A stretch of DNA of 64,000 bases from Ophiostoma sp. CBS 140.51 (lineage: Eukaryota > Ascomycota > Sordariomycetes > Ophiostomatales > Ophiostomataceae): the NCBI GenBank assembly GCA_029298735.1, contig JANSLP010000036.1, positions 1-64,000 on the forward strand, in the 5' to 3' direction. The notes beneath the pieces were generated by a model. It searched no databases. It was not told where the DNA came from and worked only from the letters and a program-made list of their open reading frames with translations. Within the stretch, counting starts at the first letter, position 1; every line of letters begins with the position of its first letter. Made by a program: the position numbers and the translations under genes. Positions 43,957 through 54,767 of the stretch are shown piece by piece.

Positions 43957-45579
43957 ATGTCTCCTCCCGAGGACCACATTGTGACGCCTGACCAGGTGTT
44001 TGAGTCGATCGGCAACCAAGTCGCACAGGTCGACGCACCGACTGCTGGTGCTGATGGAGAGAACGCCGATGCCGAGGACGATGGCCGCGTTGTTGAGCAG
44101 ATCGAGTCGCTTTGCATGAACTGCCATGAGCAGGGAATGACTCGCCTCTTGCTCACCCGTATCCCGTACTTCCGCGAGGTCATTCTCATGTCGTTCCGGT
44201 GCGAGCATTGCGGGTTTCAAAATAATGAGATTCAGGCCGCCGGCTCTGTCCAGGTCCGTGGCACCCATTACGAGCTGCGCCTGACGAACATGGACGACTT
44301 CTCGCGCCAAGTTGTCAAGGCGGACACCGCCGTCGCCAAGTTTATCGAGCTCGACATTGAGATCCCGGCCGGCCGCGGCCAGCTGACCAACGTTGAGGGC
44401 ATGCTGAGCGGCATTGTCGCAGATCTGGAGATGGACCAGGAGGCCCGCAAAGAGCAGCAGCCCGAGGTCTATGAGAAGCTCAACGAGGTTATCACCAAGG
44501 CCAAGGCCATGCTCGCTGGCGAGTCCTTCCCCTTCCGTGTCAGCCTCGATGACCCGGCCGGCAACAGCTGGATCGCCCCCGACCTGCATGACGGTGTTGG
44601 CAAGTGGGAGAAGCGCGAGTACCTGCGCACGGCTGAGCAGAACACGGCCCTGGGCCTGGTTGATACTGGCGCCGAGGCTGGCGATAGCGCTACTGCTGGT
44701 ACCGTCACGTCATCTACGGGTATGGCCGGTGGTCTGTCCGGTTCGGATGGTGTGATCCCCGTCGGCGGCCAGGGTCGTCTTAACGAAAACGATGATATTA
44801 TCCCTAACGAGGTCTACACCTTCCCCGCGAGTTGCCCCGGCTGCATGCACCCGGCTATCACCCACATGAAGATGGTCGACATCCCCCATTTCCAGCAGGT
44901 TGTCCTCATGTCGACCCTGTGCGACAGCTGCGGCTACCGCTCAAATGACGTTAAGACCGGCGGTGCCATCCCCGTCAAGGGCCGCCGCATCACTCTCAAG
45001 GTCGAGACCCCCGAGGACTTGGCCCGTGATATTCTCAAGAGCGAGAGCTGTGCCCTCGAGTGCCCCGAGCTCAACCTGTCCGTCAACCCGGGTACCCTGG
45101 GTGGTCGGTTCACCACGGTCGAGGGCCTTCTCACGCAGGTCCGCGATGACCTGCGCAACCAAATCTTCCAGGCCGACGGCCCTGCCCCGACGCCCACTAC
45201 GGGCGTGACTGTTGCTGGTGTCACGGCCAAGCCGCCTCCCGTTGCTTCGTCCAACGAGGGCGGTGACTCTCTGGCTGCTGACGAGCGCACACGCTGGACC
45301 GCCTTCTTCGACGGTCTGGACGACGCCGTTGCCGGCAAGCGCCCCTTTACCATTGTCCTCGAGGACCCCCTCGCCGGTTCCTACGTCCAAAGCTTGGCCG
45401 ATGACCCACGCGAGCCCGATTCTCAGATGACCAGTGTCGAGTACGATCGCACGGCCGAAGAGGAGGAGGAGCTGGGTATTACCGACATGAAGACGGAGGG
45501 TTACGAGGGCGAGGCTGAGGCCAACGCTGCCGCTGCCGAGGCTGAGACTGCCGAAAAGGCCAAGGAGTCGAATGCATGA
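43957..45579 (+). CDS. ZPR1: Zinc-finger protein ZPR1, 540 aa
   Basis: Conserved eukaryotic protein that works as a chaperone for elongation factor eEF1A folding and moves between cytoplasm and nucleus in growing cells. It shows the diagnostic duplication: a first C4 finger at C53, C56, C82 and C85 (CMNC...CEHC) followed by a ZPR1 beta domain, and a second at C293, C296, C322 and C325 (CPGC...CDSC) followed by the second beta domain. The paired segments RIPYFREVILMS and DIPHFQQVVLMS show the internal repeat. The C-terminus is acidic and A/E-rich. No introns; coding sequence strongly GC-ending, suggesting high expression. Confidence 0.95.
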   Translation: MSPPEDHIVTPDQVFESIGNQVAQVDAPTAGADGENADAEDDGRVVEQIESLCMNCHEQGMTRLLLTRIPYFREVILMSFRCEHCGFQNNEIQAAGSVQVRGTHYELRLTNMDDFSRQVVKADTAVAKFIELDIEIPAGRGQLTNVEGMLSGIVADLEMDQEARKEQQPEVYEKLNEVITKAKAMLAGESFPFRVSLDDPAGNSWIAPDLHDGVGKWEKREYLRTAEQNTALGLVDTGAEAGDSATAGTVTSSTGMAGGLSGSDGVIPVGGQGRLNENDDIIPNEVYTFPASCPGCMHPAITHMKMVDIPHFQQVVLMSTLCDSCGYRSNDVKTGGAIPVKGRRITLKVETPEDLARDILKSESCALECPELNLSVNPGTLGGRFTTVEGLLTQVRDDLRNQIFQADGPAPTPTTGVTVAGVTAKPPPVASSNEGGDSLAADERTRWTAFFDGLDDAVAGKRPFTIVLEDPLAGSYVQSLADDPREPDSQMTSVEYDRTAEEEEELGITDMKTEGYEGEAEANAAAAEAETAEKAKESNA

Positions 45580-46066
45580 AGGAGTTTATGATCACGAAAG
45601 AAACAAACAAAAACAGGTACATTCGGGATGGTTAGGAAAATGGTAATGAAAATTTTGGGCGGTTGAAATAGGGCATAACGGTTTATATAATTTTTTACGA
45701 GTAGTTTTCATTTTCATTTTGGCATTCAATTTTACATTACAAGGAGTTCACAATCACGATAAAACAGTTATGAGAGGCCCAATTTTCACGCGAAATTTAA
45801 ATAGAGAGAATGAAGTTGGAGTGATAAAGAAATTAAGACTACGAATTCTGATTCCAGTTCGCCAATGCTATGTTGTAAAGACTAAATACCAAAGTGTCAA
45901 AAAGAGACAAAAAGTGTGAACAAAAGAAATGTAGAGAGGATGGAAAGAAAAAGATGTAGAAAGAAAATGCAGATAAAAGATGCTGTGTAAAAAAAGACAA
46001 AAGAAAGTATAGTCATGGCTGCATCGCGCACAGCATTGTATGTTGTATGTTGTATATTGTTCAGGA
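45580..46066. other. Convergent intergenic region
   Basis: 487 bp between the ends of ZPR1 and SPT2. AT-rich, no gene recognised. Confidence 0.5.
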
Positions 46067-47419
46067 TCACCGCCGAGACATGAGCCGCCGCTTGCGCTCC
46101 TCCTTCTCTGCCTTGAGCCGCCGCTCCAAAGCTTCTTGCTCGGCATCCTCCCGCCGTGCCTGCCGTTCGGCTCGCTGTTCTTCATCGTCGAGTTCCGATA
46201 GACCCGCTTCCATGTCCGACTCATCCTGTTCGTCGCTGTAGTCGTCGTAACGACCGCGGCCACCGCTGGGGCGACCATACCCGCCGTACCGCCCACCAAC
46301 GTCTTGCTCCTCCTCTTCGTCGTCGTACTCAATGAAATCGTCCATCTCGTCGTCTTCATCATCGTACCGCGACCGTCGAGGATTGCTAAACGGCATGCGG
46401 GGTGCGCTGCGGTGGCGTAAAGAGGCGTTGCCGCTCGAGCGGCCACCACCATCGCGATCCCTGTCGATACCGCCGGCGGGGCCTGTAGCAGATGAGGACG
46501 ATGTTGGCCGAGGCCGTGCTGTGCCCTGGTAGCCTGTAGTCGCTGTGGCTGCCTTTTTGGGCCGCTTCTCTTCCTCCTTGGGAGCGGAGGCAGGTTTTCG
46601 CCGGGCTGCACCCGAGCCTCCTGCTGCTGCACCACTCCCAGCCTTTCCAGGCAAGGGTGGAAGCCCTCGTCTTGGTGGTGCTGCTGCAGAAGCTGAAGTT
46701 CCGTTTTGCCGTCCATCGTCTCGTCTAATCGGTTTGCTCAGTGGTGGCAGTCGTCCACCTGTGCTTGGTGCTCCCGGCCGCGGCCGTGCACTTCCTCCAC
46801 CGAGGGGAGGCAGGCCAGACTCGCGTTTTGTGGCACCCGCACTTGACCGCGACGTCTCTTCCGCCTTGGTCATCATCCGCTCCCGTTTGGTCGGAGCCTT
46901 GTCCAAGGGTTTGTGCTGGATCTTGCCCATGTTTCCCATGGCGGACTGTGCTGCTTTCGCCCGCTCCAACACTTCGAGGTACGATCCCTTTTTGAGTGGC
47001 CGATTTGATGCGGAGGCGTTGCCGTTTGAGGCTCCATTGCTGGACGTTCCATTCCGGTTGGCGCTCGACGGTAGGGATGGCCGTGACGAAGACGAAGACG
47101 AAGACGCAGGGGCGCCAGGGCGCCGTGCTGCCGAGGAGGACGACGAAGAGTTCGTGGGTCTCGATGCGCTCGAGCTCGGCGCCGGTCGGCTGGCAAAGCT
47201 GGATTTCGACTCGAGGGTCGGGGTGCGTGCTGTGCCTGTGTATCCACTACTTGATCCTCCATTTCTGTTGGCGGGAGTTGTGCTCGTCGTCGTCCGTGGC
47301 GTCTTGCTGGCCTGGCCGTTGGGTAGGTCCGTGTTGGCCTTTCGTTTCGGCACTGTCGGGATCGACGGCTGGGAGCCGCTGCCGCCCTCGCCGGATATCT
47401 GTGCGAGGAGATCACCGAT
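46067..47419 (-). CDS. SPT2: SPT2 chromatin protein (first exon not resolved), at least 450 aa
   Basis: Histone H3-H4-binding protein of the SPT2 family, linked to transcription through nucleosomes. The C-terminal SPT2 domain is clear: an acidic DDEDDEMDDFIEYDDEEEE stretch, then SDMEAGLSELDDEE and a final basic helix ending RKRRLMSRR. The N-terminal two thirds is S/A/P/G/R-rich and disordered in appearance, with a conserved-looking SYLEVLERAKAAQ and KIQHKPL block. The main exon starts at 47419, just after GACTAAC and TTCAG; the frame is open only from there. An upstream ATG in ATGGCAG followed by GTTACC (47507-47513) is one base out of phase with this exon, so I could not place the start codon. 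A few N-terminal residues are therefore missing from this call. Confidence 0.8.
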   Translation of the reverse strand: MGDLLAQISGEGGSGSQPSIPTVPKRKANTDLPNGQASKTPRTTTSTTPANRNGGSSSGYTGTARTPTLESKSSFASRPAPSSSASRPTNSSSSSSAARRPGAPASSSSSSSRPSLPSSANRNGTSSNGASNGNASASNRPLKKGSYLEVLERAKAAQSAMGNMGKIQHKPLDKAPTKRERMMTKAEETSRSSAGATKRESGLPPLGGGSARPRPGAPSTGGRLPPLSKPIRRDDGRQNGTSASAAAPPRRGLPPLPGKAGSGAAAGGSGAARRKPASAPKEEEKRPKKAATATTGYQGTARPRPTSSSSATGPAGGIDRDRDGGGRSSGNASLRHRSAPRMPFSNPRRSRYDDEDDEMDDFIEYDDEEEEQDVGGRYGGYGRPSGGRGRYDDYSDEQDESDMEAGLSELDDEEQRAERQARREDAEQEALERRLKAEKEERKRRLMSRR

Positions 47420-48775
47420 CTGAAGATGATAAAAAAGTTAGTCATTTGGGCACCAACAGTGCGCTAGCCGTGACAAGAGCAAATGTTGAGGTAACCTGCC
47501 ATTTTGAAGTATGAGTTAATCTAAACAGAAGTCGGGTTCCCGCTGTTTTCTGTTCCGAAAAGAGTTGCAGTTGTTGTCGACTTTCAAGGCGATTCGTGGG
47601 TGGTGGTCAGCCTTTCCCTTGCCTTTGCACCGTTAGGCGTCTGTCGCAAGACAGGCAAAACGACACATTTGAAGACCTCCTTTGGATGGACTCGTCTGCA
47701 GTCTTTGGGGGTTGTCGTCGTGTGCGATTGCGTGTGGAAGAAGTCGACAAGCAGATGGCGATGGTCGAGAAGAAGGTTGGAGGTTGGAAAAGAGGAGAAG
47801 TTGTTTTGGTGGCAAAAAGAAAGTCGTGAAAAAGGAGGACCCGTGACAAGCCAAGCGTTGAAGAAGGTGCCCAGGCACGAAAGCGGAAAGAGCGCGGAAA
47901 GCGGATGGAATAGCGGCCACACGGAAGGCGCGAACAACGACGTCAGAAAGTTTCAAGGGTAGGCGGAAAGGAAAGAGCGGTTGGATGGTTATGGAGACGT
48001 AAAGCGCGATGCGATGTCAGGACTAGATACGTAGTAAATACTGCACTTTCCTACTGTTTGCTGCCTGTGAGTTTGGCTGCAGATTGCTCCTCTTTTCGTT
48101 TGAACGGTTTTGTGTCTTGCAAATACCAGCAAGCCAAGAGCTGAACGGACGCTTGGCCGCGAATGGCTTGGGGGCAAATAAATCCAATAAAATCGGCCTT
48201 GGTTGACCGCTGAAAGAGAGAAACGTCCAGAAAAGCCCACGTTACGACAGGCGACGCGATCTGCGGCCGGTGATTGGCCGGCGCAACCGCGCCACTAATG
48301 GCCCCATTTTGCGCATATGGGAGATATGTGTTTATCGCGGTAGGAAGATACGTATGTAAGCGATCTGCAATTTTGCTGTGACAGAAATGATCACATGACA
48401 AGTGTGGGTCTTAGGGTTTTCGGCGCAAGTGCCACCAAATCGGATGGATTGTGTGGGCTGGCGGGCAAAAGCTAAAGAGGGACATTTTGGACATTTTTTT
48501 TCTTAGTCGCATTTTCGATTCCCTTTTCTTCGACATCCCGAACACTTATCACCAAATCTCTACCACTTTTTGAGCAAGAAGGTTCAGTCTCCGCCACAAA
48601 CTTGCGGTTAAATCGATTGAAGTCTCGTGTTCTACACAAACAACACAAATCTGTACGTCCAGAGCGAGTTTAATCTCTTCCTTTCCATCGGAGTCGCATC
48701 CTTTTCGATCTTGTCTCGGTCTTCTCTCGATCATCCCGTCGACGCCGTTTCTAACATTTTCTTCCCCAGATCAAA
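47420..48775. other. Divergent region between SPT2 and ribosomal P2
   Basis: About 1.35 kb that should contain the unresolved SPT2 first exon and promoter, and the promoter and leader of the P2 gene. No other coding frame recognised. Confidence 0.5.
48653..48769 (+). other. Probable intron in the 5' leader of the P2 gene
   Basis: Donor GTACGT at 48653, branch-like CTAAC at 48751-48755 and acceptor TTCCCCAG ending at 48769, seven bases upstream of the start codon. Leader introns are common in fungal ribosomal protein genes. Transcript data are lacking. Confidence 0.4.
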
Positions 48776-49111
48776 ATGAAGCACCTCGCAGCTTACCTCC
48801 TGCTCACCCTCGGCGGCAACGCCTCGCCCTCGGCCAAGGACATCAAGAACGTCCTCGAGTCCGTTGGCATTGAGGCCGATGACGAGCGCCTCAACACCCT
48901 CCTGTCCGAGCTCAAGGACAAGGACATCAACGAGCTGATCGCTGAGGGCAGCTCCAAGCTGGCTTCCGTTCCCTCGGGCGGTGCTGGTGCCGCTGCTGCT
49001 GGCGGTGCTGCCGCTGGCGGCGCTGCCGCTGCTGACGCCCCGGCTGAGGAGGCCAAGGAGGAGGAGAAGGAGGAGTCCGACGACGACATGGGCTTCGGTC
49101 TGTTCGACTAA
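48776..49111 (+). CDS. RPP2: 60S acidic ribosomal protein P2, 111 aa
   Basis: Stalk protein of the large ribosomal subunit that forms dimers with P1 on P0 and recruits translation factors. The N-terminal helical domain begins KHLAAYLLLTLGGN, typical of P2 rather than P1. An alanine/glycine-rich hinge (about residues 66-88) is followed by the acidic tail ending SDDDMGFGLFD, the universal P-protein C-terminus. No intron in the coding part, unlike many fungal relatives. Codons strongly C-ending, as expected for a highly expressed gene. Confidence 0.97.
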   Translation: MKHLAAYLLLTLGGNASPSAKDIKNVLESVGIEADDERLNTLLSELKDKDINELIAEGSSKLASVPSGGAGAAAAGGAAAGGAAAADAPAEEAKEEEKEESDDDMGFGLFD

Positions 49112-50258
49112 GCGTCTCGCTCTTTTCGATCCAACTTCAAAACCACGCGCGCTCGCTCCAGCCGAATGTGCCGACAACTAGTACATCCTCGAAAACGAGA
49201 AAACCGAGCACTGCAACGCAAACCATTTTCCGAACTCACGAGCCAACGGGGCATCGGCGCATCTTCTTTCATCAACATTTTTCACATGGAAACCTGGCAG
49301 ACTGTTCTCGAGGACAGCTGCCATTTGCAACTGGATTTGGGAAGGAAATACTGGCGTTTTGATGGCTTGATAATTCGGTGGAAAAAAAAGATGGCTGCGG
49401 CAGCTTTGCTTCATGGGTACATCTGGGGTCAAATCTGCTAAGAAACAAAAATTCAAAAAGTGGAAAGTAAAATCTGTTCCAATAAGTGTGATATGTCATG
49501 TATGTGTGCTGTAATAAACGTACTGGCCTTCCTTCTCGTCGTCGTCGGTCGTCGTGATCTACTCAAAGACTGCCATTCGACAAAAGTGCACCAATTTTTT
49601 CCTTATCTAATCAATCACGTGCATCACCCTCCCTCGCATGAATCTGACTAAGGACGGAAATTGCTACGCTGCCAATCGTGCACGGCCTTTTGGCTGAAGT
49701 ATGGAGCGGCCGCGCCTGGTTGCTCGCGGCAACGGATGCGACGCGCTGATTGGCTGGGACAACACAACCAAAATAATACTGGGCCCCAGTAAGGAGCCGT
49801 TCCCCCCAAAACAGAAGCTTTTGATCGAAACAAGTGCACGATGGGACCAAAGGCCAGGATGCCAGGGCGATATGCAAAATAACAATTACATGCTTGGGTG
49901 GTCTCCCTTCTGATTCTCTTTTCCTTTTTCTTCTTTTTTCTTCTACGCCTTCGTTCCATTGAAACACCTTTTTTCGCCAATCCCTGGTTCTGGCTTCCTC
50001 ATCTTCGCTGAATTTCTTCATTTTCTGTTTTTCTTTTTGACGGAATACTTCTCAACAACGACAAAACAACCATATATCGATATTGATTCTCGCGACGTTG
50101 ACTATTGCCTATCGAACGGTAACACCATTGAACACCCTTGACGCCAATACCGACGGCCGAGATCACCACCAAAACATACACTCGAAAACATCACGATCGC
50201 GACAACATCTACGCGCATTGACATCACCAACTTCTTTTTCGTTAACGACAACACCACA
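49112..50258. other. Intergenic region before MPS1
   Basis: 3' flank of P2, then a T/C-rich MPS1 leader from about 49900. No gene recognised. Confidence 0.5.
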
Positions 50259-53200
50259 ATGGCCACGGTGTCGCCCACGCCCGCGGGCGGCCAGGGGAGC
50301 CAGTTTACTTCCATGGGCCGCCGGACGTCGGCACGACAAGCTCTGCGGCGACCACCATCGCGTTCTCAAATGAGCGGTGCAGCAGCTTCATCTTCTTCAG
50401 GAACGGCTTCGAAACGTAACTCGTCCGCGGCCGCCTCTAGCCAAGCTGCAGCCCAAGACTCTCAACAACAGTACACGACACTGCACGCAGACAGTTCAGA
50501 CGACGAGATGCCGATTCCCATGAAGCTCAGCGCCCTTACCAAGGCACTCCTCAGTGACGGAGCATCTGCTCCTGAAGGCGGTCCTTCGGCTCCAGCATCA
50601 GCGTCGACTGGCGCCGGCATCGCACCACGACGACGCAGCGCGCTGAACCGCTCGACATCTTCAACAGCCGGTGCCGACGGCGAGGGCAACAGCCAGGTCC
50701 AGTCACAGACTGACCGCCCTGTTGTTCGCCAGACAAGGAGACATGTTCGCGCAGGCAGTGTTCAGGCTTCCGGTGGCGCTCCCTCTTCAGCTTCACGACC
50801 GACTTCACCACCAGCGCTCCTCAGCGGCAATAGCAGTCCTGCTCCTCGCAAGCGTGTTGTCCGTCTGAGCTCAACGACCCCCGCCGGCGGTGCCATGGGC
50901 CCTGTCCAGCCGCCCATCCGACGCCTGTCCTCTTCCAAACACTCGACAAGACGAGGCGCTGCCTCTTTGTCGGCTGAAGACAAGGGCGCGGACCTCCCTC
51001 CTCAGGCTCCAGCAGCGGTCTCTTCCATTGATGCCGTCATGTCCGCCGCTGCCGAACCTGCACCTGCACCCGCGGAGTCAATCAACACGCCTGCATCTGC
51101 TGTCCGTCGCGTGCAGATTGCCGTCGGCTCATCTGGCGGCCGTAGTGCCAGCCGTGCTACTCGCCTATCTTCTTCCTCTTCTTCATCTGCACTCCGCTCT
51201 ACCCGCCGTACTGAGTCTGCTGCTGGCCACCATAGTGATGCTGAGCAACAGGCCCCTGCACAAGCACCTGCGCCATCCCACGAGGAGCCGCCATCGACCG
51301 TCGGTCGCTCATCGTCCCAGCAACAACAAATGGGCAGTGCTCTCCGCTCGTACGCAGGCGGCAGTGGCTCGTCGGCTGGTACCATTGCTCGCAGTGGCAG
51401 CCGCGACATCGACCCCCAGCAGGCCCTGCAGAGCTCCATGCGCATCAAGCGTGTGGGCAAGTCCCTGGGTGGTGGATTCTTGAGTGGTCCTGCGCGTCGT
51501 GGCCGGAGACGGACAAGCGATGAGGAGGGTGAGGGCCACAGCCCAGATGATATGATGCAGCCTCACCACGATGGCGAAGTCGGCGGCCTCATGTCCAGCC
51601 AGGAGAGTGAGGCAGCTGGTATGTATGGCAGCAGCCAAGGCGCCCATGGCGGCAGCGCTTCGCGGTCACCATACTTCGACCCTTATGCGCGGAGCGATCA
51701 TGCAGCGACTGGCAGCCCTGTGAGCGCCAAGACATCGTCTGCACAGCGCGCCAGCAGCCTGCACAACCACGCATCGAGCCCCCATCTCCAGCGTCAACAA
51801 AAACAGCAGCAACAAAACGGGCCTCAGTACGAACAGCAGCAGCAGCAGCACCATGAGCCTGCACCAGTACCTGCGCCCCAGCAAGAACAACGTGAACTGC
51901 CCGACCTCCTACGCCGCAGATCCTACCGAGCAGAAGAGATTGCAGCAGCACCTCCTCCCAAGGTTGCAGCGCCGCCGCCGCCCGTTTTGTCTAGTCGGCC
52001 AAATCTTCCCTCTGCTCACGACCAAGAGAACGACCTGGCCTACCTTGGCCGCTCGGTCAAGCCTCTTGTCGTGTCTGGTCTTGGCGATAAGGAGTACAAT
52101 ATCAACAAGATTCTTCCTCTTCGCGCAGCCCTCCAGCCCGCTGTTGCTGATGTGAAGCTGCCGCCTGCATCCACTGCAAAGTCGACTAGCGTTGCCGCGC
52201 CTATCATGTCACCCGAGCGCAAGGTTCTCTCGACCATCAGCCGCAACACGCCTCACCGCGCTGCCCCGCCGCCGCCGCCCAAGATGTCTGTGCTTGAGAC
52301 TGCCGTTGGCGCTCCTGCTGGTTCTGCTGCCACAGCACAAGCTGGCAAGAAGCCGCGTATCCTACTCAAGGTCAACGGACGTTCGTACCAGCGTGTGGAC
52401 TGCGTTGGCCGTGGCGGCAGTGGCAAGGTGTACAAGGTGACGGCTGAGAACGGCAAGATGTTTGCCATGAAGCGTGTGTCGCTTGAGAACGCCGATGAGT
52501 CGACGATCCGCGGCTTCATGGGCGAGATTGACCTGCTGAAGAAGCTGTCGGGTGTGGACCGTGTGATCCAGCTGTTTGACTTTGAGATGAACAAGGAGAA
52601 GCAGATGTTGAGTTTGCTTATGGAGCTTGGTGAGATGGACCTCAACTCGCTGCTGCGTCTGCGCCAAAACCCCGAGAGCGCCAAGATGGACCCCGTCTTT
52701 GTGCGCTTCTACTGGAAGGAGATGCTCGAGTGTCTGCAGGCCGTCCACGTCCACGACATTGTGCACTCCGATCTCAAGCCGGCCAACTTTGTGCTTGTGC
52801 AGGGCCGTCTCAAGCTGATCGATTTCGGCATCGCAAACGCCATCCAAACGGAGATGACCGTCAACGTGCACCGCGAGACCCAGGTCGGCACGCCCAGCTA
52901 CATGTCGCCCGAGTCGCTGATGGACGCCCAGCAGTACGCCTTCACAGCGAATCAGCATGGCGGCGGTGGCCGGCCCGGTGTCGGCGGCTTTTTAGGTGCC
53001 ACCAAGAGCGCCACGAGACTCGTGAAGCTCGGCAAGCCCAGCGATGTCTGGAGTTTGGGCTGTATTCTCTACCAGATGGTTTACGGGCTGCCGCCCTTTG
53101 GCCACATCCAGAACCAGATGGCCCGTTGCCAGGCCATTATCACCTGGACTCACACCATCGACTTCCCCGCCCGCGGTATGGGCGGCACACCTGTCCCTCC

Positions 53201-53501
53201 GAGTCTGATCAACACAATGAAGCGCTGCCTCAACCGCGAGCAGCAGGCACGCCCGACTTGTGATGAGCTCCTGTCGCCCATGGACCCCTTCCTGTTCCCT
53301 GAGGCTCAGTACATGAGCATCGGTGGCGGTGCGGAGTGCATGCCCATCTCTGAGGAGCTCCTGGGTCGTATTATCCAGAGCGTCGTCACCCGTTGCCGCG
53401 AGCGTATGCCTACGGATGCTGAGGCCGTTTCGGCCTGGCCGGCTGCCTACTGGTCGAGTGTACGCCGCGCTGTTGCTGCTCGCGAAGAGAAGCAGCAGTA
53501 G
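50259..53501 (+). CDS. MPS1: Dual-specificity spindle-checkpoint kinase Mps1/TTK, 1080 aa
   Basis: Protein kinase of the spindle assembly checkpoint acting at kinetochores. The kinase domain covers about residues 705-1020: GRGGSGKVYKV glycine loop, catalytic K738 in FAMKRV, H836-S-D838-LKPAN catalytic loop, D855-F-G, and TQVGTPSYMSPE in the activation segment. NGRSYQRVDCVGRGGSG and the HSDLKPANFV form are typical for the Mps1 group. The first 700 residues are low-complexity, rich in S, A, P and Q, with glutamine runs around 51790-51850. A 15-residue glycine-rich loop before KLGKPSDVWSLG is an insertion relative to the kinase core. No introns. Identification is secure on the kinase domain. Confidence 0.93.
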   Translation: MATVSPTPAGGQGSQFTSMGRRTSARQALRRPPSRSQMSGAAASSSSGTASKRNSSAAASSQAAAQDSQQQYTTLHADSSDDEMPIPMKLSALTKALLSDGASAPEGGPSAPASASTGAGIAPRRRSALNRSTSSTAGADGEGNSQVQSQTDRPVVRQTRRHVRAGSVQASGGAPSSASRPTSPPALLSGNSSPAPRKRVVRLSSTTPAGGAMGPVQPPIRRLSSSKHSTRRGAASLSAEDKGADLPPQAPAAVSSIDAVMSAAAEPAPAPAESINTPASAVRRVQIAVGSSGGRSASRATRLSSSSSSSALRSTRRTESAAGHHSDAEQQAPAQAPAPSHEEPPSTVGRSSSQQQQMGSALRSYAGGSGSSAGTIARSGSRDIDPQQALQSSMRIKRVGKSLGGGFLSGPARRGRRRTSDEEGEGHSPDDMMQPHHDGEVGGLMSSQESEAAGMYGSSQGAHGGSASRSPYFDPYARSDHAATGSPVSAKTSSAQRASSLHNHASSPHLQRQQKQQQQNGPQYEQQQQQHHEPAPVPAPQQEQRELPDLLRRRSYRAEEIAAAPPPKVAAPPPPVLSSRPNLPSAHDQENDLAYLGRSVKPLVVSGLGDKEYNINKILPLRAALQPAVADVKLPPASTAKSTSVAAPIMSPERKVLSTISRNTPHRAAPPPPPKMSVLETAVGAPAGSAATAQAGKKPRILLKVNGRSYQRVDCVGRGGSGKVYKVTAENGKMFAMKRVSLENADESTIRGFMGEIDLLKKLSGVDRVIQLFDFEMNKEKQMLSLLMELGEMDLNSLLRLRQNPESAKMDPVFVRFYWKEMLECLQAVHVHDIVHSDLKPANFVLVQGRLKLIDFGIANAIQTEMTVNVHRETQVGTPSYMSPESLMDAQQYAFTANQHGGGGRPGVGGFLGATKSATRLVKLGKPSDVWSLGCILYQMVYGLPPFGHIQNQMARCQAIITWTHTIDFPARGMGGTPVPPSLINTMKRCLNREQQARPTCDELLSPMDPFLFPEAQYMSIGGGAECMPISEELLGRIIQSVVTRCRERMPTDAEAVSAWPAAYWSSVRRAVAAREEKQQ

Positions 53502-54053
53502 CAGGAGTCCTCACCAAAATACCACCACACCTTCTCTGGATTGAATGAATGATTTGCTGCTTTTTTGTTATCTGGTTCTTTTGCTGGTTCTTGGGCACAC
53601 ACAAACAAACAAAAAGGTGTTTCTATGAGAGTTTCAAAGCGGAACCATTTGCATTTTCCCAACTTCCTTCTCTTTCTTTCTTGCATTTGCTTCACTTTCG
53701 GGCCTTTCTTCCTTCTTTCTTTTCAGGGCGCAAACCGTACATTATATCCCCCTTACTTCTTTTTAGTCTCTCTTTTGGGTTGAGCTTTTGGACACGACCG
53801 TTGCTTTTTTGTATATAATCGTTTCTTGCGATTGCTTTTTGTTTCTGTTTTTGTTTAGTCACCTTATGAGTCAAGTCTTTCTTTTTTTCGTTCTCACATA
53901 TTTTGGTTCATCCTTACGACATATGATCTGACTATGCTTGCTGTTCTTGTTGTGATTCTTCTATTTCTCATCCACACTATCGTAAATACTGTACAAAACC
54001 GTCTGCTGTGAAAGTCTCCTATGCTTTTGATGCTTATTTCTTACTTTGCGTGT
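53502..54053. other. Convergent intergenic region
   Basis: 552 bp between the ends of MPS1 and the bL21m gene; T-rich, no gene recognised. Confidence 0.5.
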
Positions 54054-54767
54054 CTATGCCTCAACAGACACTTCCTGGATCCGTAGCACCGTATAATGGT
54101 GCTTGCTCTTCACCGTCCGCTTCCGCCGCGTCCGCCGCTTCTTCACCACCAATGTCCGCAGCGGCTCCGTCTCGACGCCCAGCACAACAGCCTTGACCGT
54201 CGCGCCAGGCACATAGGGAACATCAAACGACTCCTCGCCGACTTTGCTCGTGCCCGCACCGGCACCTGCCACCGCAGTCACCGTCCGGTTGCCCACCACA
54301 CCGACACGGTTCAACAGCAGCTCGTCACCGGGCTGCACACCAGGCATCTTGAACGGCAGACGCACACTGTCACCTGGTGTCACAAGGTACGGCCGGCCGT
54401 GGATTTGGACGGTGGCGTAAACGGACGGGTTGGCGGACGAGACGGACGTCGAGGCGGGGCCTACTAATGGTGTCGAGGTGGTGGACGAGAAGAGGATCTG
54501 GGAGAGGGCCGACACGGGGAGGACAGGTGCTGAGTCGGTAGAGGTGGAGGAGGAGGCGGAGGCTGTTGAAGAAGAGGAGGCCGACTTGTTGTCTTGTGAT
54601 GACCGAGTCGAGGTGGAAAAGGAGTGTGTGGCGGCGATCCGTGAAGCCGAGGCGGCTGTCTGAGGGAACGGCGATGCGACGAGTGACTGCCAGCTGGCAC
54701 AGCTCTGGCCGCGGCTGGCCGAGAGAGCGCTGCGGAAAGCGGCGCGCAGTGTTGGCTGAGGCCGCAT
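54054..54767 (-). CDS. Mitochondrial ribosomal protein bL21m, 237 aa
   Basis: Component of the large subunit of the mitochondrial ribosome (yeast Mrpl49 type). The N-terminus is rich in R, S and A with few acidic residues, a good mitochondrial presequence, followed by a serine-rich linker. The bL21 fold is recognisable in the C-terminal half: VYATVQIHGRPYLVTPGDSV, then LLLNRVGVVG, GATVKAVVLG, and the basic KKRRTRRKRTVKSKHHYTVLRI segment at the end. Length is above the bacterial protein because of the presequence and linker. No introns. Confidence 0.88.
   Translation of the reverse strand: MRPQPTLRAAFRSALSASRGQSCASWQSLVASPFPQTAASASRIAATHSFSTSTRSSQDNKSASSSSTASASSSTSTDSAPVLPVSALSQILFSSTTSTPLVGPASTSVSSANPSVYATVQIHGRPYLVTPGDSVRLPFKMPGVQPGDELLLNRVGVVGNRTVTAVAGAGAGTSKVGEESFDVPYVPGATVKAVVLGVETEPLRTLVVKKRRTRRKRTVKSKHHYTVLRIQEVSVEA

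Noticed and set aside
46545..47423. 292-codon plus-strand frame over SPT2
   Set aside because: Antisense shadow of the SPT2 coding region, whose C-terminal domain is clear.
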